From: an uncultured Prevotella sp.
GTDB taxonomy: Bacteria > Bacteroidota > Bacteroidia > Bacteroidales > Bacteroidaceae
NCBI GenBank assembly: GCA_946188165.1
Contig: CAMHTW010000027.1
Span: 1 to 51,093 of the forward strand
Length of the DNA: 51,093 nucleotides
Reading direction: 5' to 3'
This document shows, piece by piece, positions 8,301-14,134 of this stretch. The notes below the pieces were generated by a model. That model was not told where the DNA came from. It saw only the letters and a list, made by a program, of their open reading frames with translations, and did no database searches. The translations under genes were made by a program, and so were the position numbers. The stretch's first letter is position 1, and each line of letters starts with the position of its first letter.

Positions 8301-8683
8301 AAGTCCTGCACCATCTGAAGCATACCGTCTTCCACCTGCTTGGTATAGTGCGACTGTTCGATATCCTCTTTCAGCAGACGCAGGCATTCCTCTTTCACTT
8401 CCTCTTCTGCACCAAAGAAGAGCTCGCCTTTCTGATTAGCTTTAGCAATGTACTTGTCAACATCAATACCAATCAGGATGCGCACTTTATTGATGCCATC
8501 AAGAAAAGGGCGCAAAGAGAAATAGCCCGACGCCCGAAGGAAGCCCACAACGGCATCAAGGTTTTTCACTTGAGGGTTGTTTGTCAGAATGCCCTCAAAC
8601 TCTTTCATCAAAGTGTTCCCATCTCTGTTAGTGAAGAAATGGGATAGTTGGGGATTACACATCCCCTCTAACGTGTCTGCCAT
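5342..8683 (-). CDS. PLD-nuclease domain fused to a SNF2/DEAH helicase, defence effector
   Basis: 1113 residues. An N-terminal phospholipase-D-like domain (about 1-215) carries HAKLYIL (144-150) and GSSNLSG (166-172), the H-x-K and Ser/Asn parts of a single HKD active site, so two chains would be needed for one site. A superfamily 2 helicase follows: YDYQADAV (268-275), Walker A VGLGKT (294-299), DEAH (376-379), SAT (417-419), and in the second lobe LTTDVLAEGVNLH and QRIGRVNRIGS. The last 150 residues are charged and helical. The methyltransferase gene follows after 5 bp. Class 1 DISARM uses a SNF2 helicase (DrmD), an adenine methylase (DrmMI) and a separate PLD protein (DrmC); here the PLD and helicase are one chain. 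I see no separate promoter within 70 bp upstream, where an RNA terminator sits. The phage or plasmid restriction role is inferred. Confidence 0.88.
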   Translation of the reverse strand: MADTLEGMCNPQLSHFFTNRDGNTLMKEFEGILTNNPQVKNLDAVVGFLRASGYFSLRPFLDGINKVRILIGIDVDKYIAKANQKGELFFGAEEEVKEECLRLLKEDIEQSHYTKQVEDGMLQMVQDLIDGKLELRAHPSKKIHAKLYILYPDNYNKHCFGAAITGSSNLSGNGLGIGEENQYEFNVKLTQFDDVQFAKNEFELLWEEAKNVPINAEDYQSTLDKTYLKGDVTPYELYIKMLMEYFSDRVLAIDQEDPFDMPEGYSKYDYQADAVIEGYQKLIRYDGFFLADVVGLGKTVIATMIAKKFLIENGPEHTKILVVYPPAVEQNWKTTFKDFGIDKYTRFVSNGSLAKVLDEDNYDYWNADEYDLVLVDEAHKFRNHTTGAFNQLQEICKMPRLETGYIPGYKKKVMLISATPMNNTPADIYYQILMFQDPRHCTIDGVPNLTAFFSPLVVEFRKFRKQENFDLKEFKKLAEKVRDRVIKPLTVRRTRTDIENIARYNKDVKGFPKVEKPIKKEYELNDHLANLFEKAMHILDKELTYARYQAIAYLKPDAAPGLYDNAEVISRSLAGIRKNGLVKRLESSFYAFCKSLKAFRQANENMIDMWENNKIFIAPDLDINALIEAGCSEEEIEQKMNEKAEVNPKNASFKREHFDEDYIVQLRHDQALLDDMWLEWEYINDDDDSKFAKFEDLLKHELFKKEHNPEGKIVVFSESVDTVEYLQRRINRPDVLVISSQNRGQLFKTIRENFDANWKQRKDDYNIILTTDVLAEGVNLHRSNIIINYDTPWNATRLMQRIGRVNRIGSTAGIIYNYVFYPSRQGNKEIKLNQIALSKIQTFHTTFGEDNQIYSTEEIIDRDLDKLFKESIKREQEDRNLELPFYEELRALYQQNRKEYKRIERLSLRSRTGREPRELEGVILSGDSLVFLKTNYRKLFYLVNDQQTRELSVLDALNYFKAKPEEKAVPRIPQHHEHVEKALKEFNKTKEQELHEEESNQSQRSNLGAQVTTAVSLLNSMLPHIDDGDTRLKIIQLKELTERGTITYIAKRLQRIQKDLQRQGGSKAKLTFEDALKQVLDMANKYNTYYRESQHSEEESAAVIILSESFQNN

Positions 8684-8756
8684 ATCTACGCTATAGTCTT
8701 AGGAGCGAAAGGACTATCTCGGAGAAAATGAGTTCTCAACTTAGAACCTCAGGACA
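8684..8756 (-). promoter_or_regulatory. Leader between RNA terminator and helicase start, two hairpins
   Basis: On the minus strand, after the terminator, two short stem-loops are visible: GAGGTTCTAAGTTGAGAACTC and ATAGTC ... GACTAT, the second ending about 10 nt before the ATG. No TAnnTTTG element is present. The helicase is therefore either expressed by readthrough of the terminator or from a promoter of another type. The hairpins could control translation or stabilise the message. Confidence 0.45.
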
Positions 8757-8780
8757 TGAAAAAGCGCAGATTGGCGCTTA
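8757..8780 (-). terminator. Rho-independent terminator of the structured RNA
   Basis: On the minus strand AAGCGC, a six-base loop and GCGCTT are followed by a T-run (TTTTT including the last stem bases). The other strand lacks a T-run, so the direction is clear. It lies directly after the long hairpin at 8783-8904 and before the helicase gene. Confidence 0.8.
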
Positions 8781-9012
8781 TCGATGTCCCAAGGTCCTAG
8801 GAAAACCCATTCACACGAAATAAGTCCAGTCCACGCTATTGCGTAGACGTTGGTACTTATTCGCCGTGTGAGTGTCGATTGAATTTCCTAGGTTCAGGGA
8901 CATCACCGAATATAGCACTAACGCTATAATTATTCCACGAAAATCATACCGCCACCCTGCACTCAGGGAATCGGCCTTAGCTTACACAGTTTACGGCGCG
9001 TCGGCGATACTT
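8757..9012 (-). ncRNA. Structured non-coding RNA, 6S-like long hairpin with a 5' domain
   Basis: A strong promoter (9017-9047) and a terminator (8757-8780) delimit a transcript of about 255 nt with no convincing reading frame. Its 3' half is a 122-nt interrupted hairpin (8783-8904) closed by GAUGUCCC/GGGACAUC. It continues with CCUAGG/CCUAGG, CACACG/CGUGUG, AAUAAGU/ACUUAUU and GUCUACGC/GCGUGGAC around an AAUA loop, and has large internal bulges. A long bulged rod is typical of 6S RNA, which mimics an open promoter and binds RNA polymerase; Bacteroidetes have such an RNA (6S-Flavo). The 5' half forms a separate domain closed by UCGCCGA/UCGGUGA and includes CCCUG/CAGGG and UAUAGCG/UGCUAUA hairpins. 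I see no tmRNA, RNase P or SRP signatures. It could instead be a leader controlling the defence genes. Confidence 0.6.
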
Positions 9013-9016
9013 GTTG

Positions 9017-9047
9017 CAAAGATAGTGAAAATCGAGTAAAGTGCAAA
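9017..9047 (-). promoter_or_regulatory. Strong Bacteroidetes promoter of the structured RNA
   Basis: On the minus strand TTTG (9044-9047) is separated by 19 bp from TATCTTTG (9017-9024). This is one of the best consensus matches in the window and sits back to back with the nth promoter. Confidence 0.75.
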
Positions 9048-9130
9048 ATAAATTTCGATTTATTTTCTAACTCTTTAGACCGAATAACGTTAATCTTCCA
9101 AAATCGCTTCGCTATTACAAGCTTTATTTG

Positions 9131-9138
9131 TATCTTTG
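9131..9138 (+). promoter_or_regulatory. -7 element of the nth promoter
   Basis: TATCTTTG lies 22 bp before the nth ATG, the usual distance in this group. A matching TTTG at -33 is not evident. Confidence 0.6.
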
Positions 9139-9160
9139 CAAACGCAACGAACGATAGATT

Positions 9161-9823
9161 ATGACAAGGAAGCAACGATATGAATGGATGCTCGACTACT
9201 TCAGGAAGAAGATGCCTGAGGTACAAACGGAGCTGGAGTTTGGCAGCGAGTTTCAGCTGTTGGTGGCGGTTATGCTGAGTGCACAATGTACGGACAAGCG
9301 CATCAATCAGGTGACACCGGAGTTGTTCCGTAGGTTCCCTGATGCACGGAGCATGGCGCAGGTGGAGACTGACGAGGTTCTGGAGTACATCAAGAGTGTC
9401 TCCTACCCTAACGCGAAGGCTGACCATCTGGTAAAGATGGCGCGCATCGTGGTTGAAAGATTTGGGGGCGAGATTCCTCACGATATGGACCAGTTGCTAA
9501 CGTTGCCTGGCGTAGGACGCAAGACGGCAAATGTGGTACAGAGCGTGGCGTTTGGCAAGGCGACGCTGGCTGTCGATACGCATGTGTATCGCGTGAGTCA
9601 TCGATTGGGTCTGGTATCGGAGAAGGACAATACGCCATATAAGGTGGAGATGGCGCTGACAAAATATATACCCGAGGAAGATATTCCCCGGGCACATCAT
9701 TGGTTGTTGCTTCACGGCCGTTATGTCTGTACGGCACGTAAGCCTCATTGTGAGCGGTGTGATCTTAGCGGCGTCTGCCCCTCTGCTGACCGAAAGGATT
9801 CTGCCAGCCCTGGAAGCCATTGA
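9161..9823 (+). CDS. nth: Endonuclease III, DNA glycosylase/AP lyase
   Basis: 220 residues, the usual length. Nth removes oxidised pyrimidines and nicks the abasic site in base excision repair. The helix-hairpin-helix LPGVGRKTAN holds the catalytic Lys121, and VDTHVYRV holds the catalytic Asp139 (E. coli K120 and D138). The four cysteines C190, C197, C200 and C206 have the C-x6-C-x2-C-x5-C spacing of the [4Fe-4S] cluster. The start is supported by a promoter element 22 bp upstream. The last 59 bp overlap the 3' end of the convergent Spy-like gene, and the final residues after the cluster (SADRKDSASPGSH) look like an unstructured extension over that overlap. Confidence 0.96.
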   Translation: MTRKQRYEWMLDYFRKKMPEVQTELEFGSEFQLLVAVMLSAQCTDKRINQVTPELFRRFPDARSMAQVETDEVLEYIKSVSYPNAKADHLVKMARIVVERFGGEIPHDMDQLLTLPGVGRKTANVVQSVAFGKATLAVDTHVYRVSHRLGLVSEKDNTPYKVEMALTKYIPEEDIPRAHHWLLLHGRYVCTARKPHCERCDLSGVCPSADRKDSASPGSH

Positions 9824-10256
9824 AGCCGTTAGGAGCCTGAAAGCCTCCACGCATCATACGGCGATGGAAATTATTTTCGGCCATGATAGCGTCGTAGACT
9901 TTCTTGGCGGGTACCGCTTTCATCATCTTCTGGTGATAGCTCTGCTCAATCTGGCGAAGCTCAATGTTCAACTTGTCGCACTCCTTGAGCGTGGTCTCAC
10001 AAGCCTTGTCGTCGGCAGGCTGTTGCCTGGTGGCCTGACGAATCTTGTGGTAAACGGCACGCTGCTTCTTGTGCATCTCACGGAACAGGGGGAAGAACTT
10101 GTCGGCCTCCTGTTGAGTAAGCTTAGCCTGCTCAGTCACAAACTTCTCCATATCAGCATCGAACTTCTCAGGCGAGAACTTCTGATGACCGCCTTGAGCA
10201 CTCACGGAAACCACCATGAAGAGCTGGAGAATCAAGATGATAACTGTTTGTTTCAT
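9765..10256 (-). CDS. Spy/CpxP-like periplasmic protein
   Basis: 163 residues. Residues 1-20 form a signal peptide (MKQTVIILILQLFMVVSVSA, cut near AQG). The mature part is helical, with LTQQEADKFFPLFREM (46-61), reminiscent of the LTxxQ motif of Spy/CpxP/ZraP periplasmic chaperones, followed by a long charged coiled-coil-like stretch and a Gly/Phe/Gln/Arg-rich tail (QAPNGFNGFQGWQNPFG). It starts 3 bp after the anti-sigma-like gene and is the last gene of the ECF operon, which suggests an envelope-stress role. Its 3' end overlaps nth by 59 bp tail to tail. The family assignment is by pattern only; 'LTxxQ-like secreted protein' is the safe reading. Confidence 0.75.
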   Translation of the reverse strand: MKQTVIILILQLFMVVSVSAQGGHQKFSPEKFDADMEKFVTEQAKLTQQEADKFFPLFREMHKKQRAVYHKIRQATRQQPADDKACETTLKECDKLNIELRQIEQSYHQKMMKAVPAKKVYDAIMAENNFHRRMMRGGFQAPNGFNGFQGWQNPFGQQRGRRR

Positions 10257-10259
10257 AAT

Positions 10260-10685
10260 TTAATAATTTTCTGAGAGACATGCATAAATTTCAGCATTAT
10301 CCATCATGACATAGTCGGCAACCTCGTCAATATAGCTGTTATCAGGAGCCGGAGCGACATTGGTTGCAGGAGTTACTGCTGCCATAGGAGCAGCATCGGT
10401 AGAAGTGGCTGGAGACTGCATGAAGTAGTAGCTCACACCCAACATCATTGCAAGTGCCGTACAAGCTGCAGCATATAGCCAGGGGCGCATCTGCACTTTA
10501 TGGGCACGAGGCTGGCTATTGGTCTGCGGAGCAATGGACTGCTGCTTGGCAACATGCTGCTCACGCTCAGGCAGCTGCTGCATGACCTGCTGAGTAAGCT
10601 GCTCGAAATAGCCTTCAGGAACGCGGAATGGGTTCCTATTGCCTACCATCTTTTTGAGTTCTAATTCATCATTGTGTTCCATCAT
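10260..10685 (-). CDS. Anti-sigma-factor-like single-pass membrane protein
   Basis: About 141 residues. I start at the ATG pair near 10680-10685, giving MMEHNDELELKKMVG, because the preceding A-rich stretch suits a Bacteroidetes start; an in-frame ATG at 10718 would add 11 basic residues. The N-terminus has GNRNPFRVPEGYFEQLTQQVM, a motif I recall in small proteins encoded after ECF sigma factors in Bacteroidetes. One membrane helix (PWLYAAACTALAMMLGVSYYF) leads to an Ala/Pro-rich external segment and an acidic tail. The position directly after the sigma gene and the topology (short cytoplasmic domain, one helix) suggest it holds the sigma factor at the membrane. It is not a FecR-type protein. 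Confidence 0.7.
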   Translation of the reverse strand: MMEHNDELELKKMVGNRNPFRVPEGYFEQLTQQVMQQLPEREQHVAKQQSIAPQTNSQPRAHKVQMRPWLYAAACTALAMMLGVSYYFMQSPATSTDAAPMAAVTPATNVAPAPDNSYIDEVADYVMMDNAEIYACLSENY

Positions 10686-10730
10686 CGTAGAATTGTTTTT
10701 TTCTTTTTGACGCAGCATCGTGAGAAAAGT

Positions 10731-11279
10731 TTAATCACGACGCTTAAAAAATTCAGTAATTTTTTTCACCGCTATGTGATAAGAGGCTTTCAGGGAGCCT
10801 TCACTGGTCTCGAGAAGCTGGCTCATATCGCTATATTTCATGTCGTCGAAATAGCGCAGAGTGAACACACGGCGCTGCACTTCGGGCAACTGGGCAATGG
10901 CCTCCTGAAGTTGGGCCTCGGTCTCGTCGCCGTCGAAATAGCGGTCGGCCATCAGTCGGTTTGCAATACTTGAATCAACATCGTCGGTACTGAGGGCCTG
11001 GTTCTTCTGGCGGCGCATGAAGTCGAGACTCTCGTTGACGGCAATACGGTAAAGCCACGTATAGAGGCGCGACTCCTGATGGAAGCTGTCGAGATGCGTC
11101 CATGCTTTGATAAAGACATTCTGCATGACATCGTTGGCATCCTCGTGAGTCAGCACGATACGACGAACCTGCCAATACAGCTGTTCGCTAAATTCGCGTA
11201 CCACCTGCTCGAAAGCCCTACGCTGGGTGTCAGGATTGGCAAGTCGCTCCATCAATAGCTGTTCATCGTCTTTACTCAT
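10731..11279 (-). CDS. ECF-family RNA polymerase sigma factor
   Basis: 182 residues from the ATG at 11279 (MSKDDEQLLMERL). This start overlaps the L,D-transpeptidase stop as ATGA, which favours it over an ATG 69 bp further upstream that would add an unrelated leader. Region 2 is seen in NDVMQNVFIKAWTHLDSF and the -10-binding stretch RLYTWLYRIAVNESLDFMRR. Region 4 is the helix-turn-helix LPEVQRRVFTLRYFDDMKYSDMSQLLETSEGSLKASYHIAVKKI (shown here as residues about 130-175 in outline). There is no extra C-terminal domain. Neighbours suggest control of an envelope response: a transpeptidase upstream, and an anti-sigma-like and a Spy-like gene downstream. Confidence 0.92.
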   Translation of the reverse strand: MSKDDEQLLMERLANPDTQRRAFEQVVREFSEQLYWQVRRIVLTHEDANDVMQNVFIKAWTHLDSFHQESRLYTWLYRIAVNESLDFMRRQKNQALSTDDVDSSIANRLMADRYFDGDETEAQLQEAIAQLPEVQRRVFTLRYFDDMKYSDMSQLLETSEGSLKASYHIAVKKITEFFKRRD

Positions 11280-12859
11280 TGCATATAGGGTTGCATTTGT
11301 TTCCAAATAACATCGTCGTATCCATAGACATCGGGCCATTCTCTCCAAACGCCATTCTCGTCAGGCCACATCGTATTATATATTATATAAAGAGGTACGT
11401 GAGGTTTGACACCCACATAACCTATCAGTTTCTTCAGATCGCCCTTGTCAGGATGGGCACGCAGCCATTGGCGCCCCTGATCAGTTTGTGCCTGTTGTCC
11501 CATACCGATACGGATGCGGTCGAGCAACCACTCATCAGGATTGTCGAGCACGAAGTTGGCCAGTTCGAAAGGCTTCGAGACACGCACGCAACCATGCGAC
11601 AATGAGCGGACGTCGCGTTGAAAGGCGCTGGGTGTCGATGTATCATGAAGGTAAACGGAATAACGGTTCTTAAAGCGGAACACGATACGGCCAAGAGAGT
11701 TGCCTGCACCACCCTTCTGAGCTACACGATAATTGCCGCTGAGCAGCATCTGGCGCGAGACATTGGCAGGATTAACCACCTGTTGGGTCTCCTTGTTGAC
11801 GATGTCGTAGCGATGACGGGCAAAATAGGCCGAGTCGCCAGCCCTGCTGGACACCTCTTTCTTAATGATACTCATGGGGATGACCCACTGGGGATTGACC
11901 TCCATCCACTCAATCTTACTGGTTAGCTGAGGAGTCTTGGTGGTGCGGGCACCGCATACCACGCGCATGTCAAGCAACTCGTCTTCGTTATAGGCATAGA
12001 GATGAAAAGCAGGGATGTTGACAATGATGCGCTTGCCTGTTGTGGCAATAGGCTCATGACGACGCCAGCGACAACGCTCCATATTCGCAACGATGCGACG
12101 GCGATGAGCTAAAGAGGTATCCTTGGGAAGTTGTTGCTTCAAATAAAGATAATTGGCATCAGTGGGCTGAATCTCGTGCAGCAAGGCTGTAAGACTGTCG
12201 TTCTTCACCTTGCGCAACACATCAACGGCAAACTGACTGGTAGGCAAGTCCATCGCTATGTCAAACAAGCCGCGGAACTGGGTAATTTTGCGAGCGGAAT
12301 CCTGCTTCTCAACATCCAAGTGATTAAACACACGGTGCGGATTGACAAAGCCAAAACGCTGACCATAACAATAACGCAGGCAGGCCTTTGTCAGCTGATA
12401 GTCGAGACGGGCAATGACAAGATTGATGGGATTAGCATCATCAAAAGCAAGTGTACGCATACGCTCTAAATCCTTTTCTATCTGACTGACACCAAAGGAA
12501 CGCTCCGTCAGACCAATCTCGCCCACCTTATGCAACCAATTGAGTAGCGTGTCGGCCTTCTCGTCGACACCATACTTATCGACCCACAACAACTGACCAT
12601 TATAACAAGCACGCATCTGCTTATCGGCTTCAGTCTGCTGACGGTCATTAGCCAACAGCTGACTGAGATTCTGGTCAATCAACTGTGGGTTAATAACAAA
12701 TGCAGGCGTCTTCATGTCAGAAAACGCCTCCATTGTAATTTGTCTGTTCTTATGTGGGGCATCCGTACTACAATCAATAAAGAGTAGTGCAGATGAGAAA
12801 AGTGCTATCAGCGAACAGTAACCTTTCTTGCCACTTTTCCGATTTTCAGAATGTAACAA
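11276..12859 (-). CDS. L,D-transpeptidase, YcbB-like
   Basis: 527 residues. The YkuD-type catalytic domain (about 275-440) has H405-D406 and the cysteine motif SHGCVRVSKP (421-430) with nucleophile C424. The preceding 200 residues match the helical scaffold domain of the long YcbB/LdtD family. It would form 3-3 cross-links in peptidoglycan or attach proteins to it, in the periplasm. A hydrophobic N-terminal segment (residues 14-29) ends at C30, but the residue before it is Asp, so this is a poor lipobox and may simply be a membrane anchor. It overlaps the upstream small gene by 52 bp and the downstream sigma gene by 4 bp, indicating translational coupling. Confidence 0.9.
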   Translation of the reverse strand: MLHSENRKSGKKGYCSLIALFSSALLFIDCSTDAPHKNRQITMEAFSDMKTPAFVINPQLIDQNLSQLLANDRQQTEADKQMRACYNGQLLWVDKYGVDEKADTLLNWLHKVGEIGLTERSFGVSQIEKDLERMRTLAFDDANPINLVIARLDYQLTKACLRYCYGQRFGFVNPHRVFNHLDVEKQDSARKITQFRGLFDIAMDLPTSQFAVDVLRKVKNDSLTALLHEIQPTDANYLYLKQQLPKDTSLAHRRRIVANMERCRWRRHEPIATTGKRIIVNIPAFHLYAYNEDELLDMRVVCGARTTKTPQLTSKIEWMEVNPQWVIPMSIIKKEVSSRAGDSAYFARHRYDIVNKETQQVVNPANVSRQMLLSGNYRVAQKGGAGNSLGRIVFRFKNRYSVYLHDTSTPSAFQRDVRSLSHGCVRVSKPFELANFVLDNPDEWLLDRIRIGMGQQAQTDQGRQWLRAHPDKGDLKKLIGYVGVKPHVPLYIIYNTMWPDENGVWREWPDVYGYDDVIWKQMQPYMQ

Positions 12860-13122
12860 CCTTTGGGAACGTTTAAGTCTATGCGTTGAACAGGACCATC
12901 AATCTTAGCAGACATAACGCAGCGTCCTGTGAGCGAAATCACCTCTAACGTCTGTCCTTGAGCCCCAGATACAGTCACTGTCTGGCCACTGACACTGATA
13001 ACAATATCCTCATTGACCGTCTGCTCTATGGCAGGTGCCTCAGCATCGCTAGCTTTGACGGTCTGAGGGGCCATCAAGGTAAGGGCTGCAATGAATGAAA
13101 ATATAAGTAATCGTTTCGTCAT
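12808..13122 (-). CDS. Small secreted protein made almost only of a T9SS-like tail module
   Basis: 104 residues: a signal peptide (about 1-24, MTKRLLIFSFIAALTLMAPQ then VKA), a short acidic linker, and a beta-rich module from about residue 40 with ISLTGRCVMSAKI ... LNVPKGCYILKIG ... KVTVR. That pattern (xLTGRxV ... GxYIxKxG ... KxxV) is typical of C-terminal type-A sorting domains of the type IX secretion system, yet there is almost no cargo in front. It starts 26 bp after a strong promoter (13149-13180) and overlaps the L,D-transpeptidase start by 52 bp. Possible roles are a secretion-system probe, a surface beta-protein or the remnant of a larger cargo. Confidence 0.75.
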   Translation of the reverse strand: MTKRLLIFSFIAALTLMAPQTVKASDAEAPAIEQTVNEDIVISVSGQTVTVSGAQGQTLEVISLTGRCVMSAKIDGPVQRIDLNVPKGCYILKIGKVARKVTVR

Positions 13123-13148
13123 AAGCTAAATTCGTTATATAGTTTCTG

Positions 13149-13180
13149 CAAATTTAGGCATTTTCTTCGAAACTTCCAAA
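13149..13180 (-). promoter_or_regulatory. Promoter of the envelope/ECF operon
   Basis: On the minus strand TTTG (13177-13180), 20 bp, then TAAATTTG (13149-13156); the ATG follows 26 bp later. It is the only clear promoter before the five genes ending at 9765. Confidence 0.75.
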
Positions 13181-13202
13181 CTTTTTGATAAAAAAATGCA
13201 CT

Positions 13203-14117
13203 TTAAACGTCAAAAATCGCATTTTCGTCCGTTAAACGGGTATTTTCGAACACTTCTTGAGCCTCACGGAGCAACACTTGTTCGTCTTCATAGCGTGACG
13301 AATAGTGCCCTAAGAGCAGTTGTCCCACCCCAGCCTCGCGAGCCACCAAAGCAGCCTGTCTGGCAGTAGAGTGATAGTACTTTTGAGCCATCAGCAAGTT
13401 GTCCTCGCCATAGGTGCTCTCATGATAAAGCGTCGAGACACCTTTTAATCGTTCATGAAGTGTGGGAATATAGCGTGTATCACTGCAATAGGCATAACTA
13501 CGGGCTGCATCAGCAGGCTCTACCAAGCGTTCGTTCTTGACGACCTCGCCATCGGGTGTCGTCCAATCGGCACCAGCTTTAATGTTATTAATCTGGCTTG
13601 TAGGAATCTCGTAGAAGTCAATCATATCTCGACGGATATGCGGCAGCGAGGGCTTTTCACGGAACAGATAGCCACAGCAGGGCATGCGATGCTCCAAAGG
13701 AATTGTCTCGACAGTCAACGAGCGGTCTTCGTAAACAACTTGTTGTTGGGTGGTATCGACGGCATGGAAATCAACCTCATAGTCGAAATCGTGACAGAAC
13801 AGCTGCATCTGCTGTTTCAGCATAGGCTCCAAGGCTGCGGGAGCATAGATCGCCAAACGAGCCGTACGTCCCAACAAGCCAAACGTACTGAGCATACCTA
13901 TCAGACCAAAACAATGGTCGCCATGCAGATGGGTAATAAAGACAGCGCTAATCTTCGTAAAACGAAGACGCGAACGGCGCAGTTGTACCTGAGTGCCCTC
14001 TCCACAATCCACCAAAAACAGCTTGCCCCTGATTTCAACAACTTGTGCAGAGGCATTATGATGCAAGGTCGGTAACGCGCTGCCACAACCCAGGATATGA
14101 ACTCTAAACGGCTCCAA
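13203..14117 (-). CDS. rnz: Ribonuclease Z, tRNA 3' processing endonuclease
   Basis: 304 residues, typical for the short bacterial form. It cleaves the 3' trailer of tRNA precursors. The metallo-beta-lactamase zinc motif is THLHGDH (62-68: H63, H65, D67, H68). Further signatures are GCGSALPT (10-17), LVDCGEGTQVQLRR (35-48), a central exosite segment, then YCSDTRY, HESTYGED and a final H in LLLGHYSSRY. It starts 17 bp after the lipoprotein gene and is probably the last gene of the mazG operon. It is useful here because the tRNA gene in this window does not encode CCA, so RNase Z plus nucleotidyltransferase would complete such tRNAs. Confidence 0.95.
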   Translation of the reverse strand: MEPFRVHILGCGSALPTLHHNASAQVVEIRGKLFLVDCGEGTQVQLRRSRLRFTKISAVFITHLHGDHCFGLIGMLSTFGLLGRTARLAIYAPAALEPMLKQQMQLFCHDFDYEVDFHAVDTTQQQVVYEDRSLTVETIPLEHRMPCCGYLFREKPSLPHIRRDMIDFYEIPTSQINNIKAGADWTTPDGEVVKNERLVEPADAARSYAYCSDTRYIPTLHERLKGVSTLYHESTYGEDNLLMAQKYYHSTARQAALVAREAGVGQLLLGHYSSRYEDEQVLLREAQEVFENTRLTDENAIFDV

Positions 14118-14134
14118 AACGTTGATATTACTGA

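Noticed and set aside
8757..9012. tmRNA, RNase P RNA or SRP RNA
   Set aside because: No tRNA-like ends or tag frame, no RNase P P4 core sequences, and no SRP tetraloop/GGAAGCAGC-type loop were found.
632..9047. Integrated phage, plasmid or transposon
   Set aside because: No integrase, transposase, relaxase, phage structural genes or flanking att-like repeats are visible; the accessory block is only a defence-type locus in this window.
9723..10274. Long + strand open frame opposite the Spy-like gene
   Set aside because: It is the antisense shadow of a gene with a clear signal peptide and operon position; its leucine-rich translation has no start context.
10260..11279. FecI/FecR-type iron regulation with the nearby TonB receptor
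   Set aside because: The protein after the sigma factor lacks FecR domains, and the receptor is about 10 kb away in another operon without a signalling N-terminal domain.
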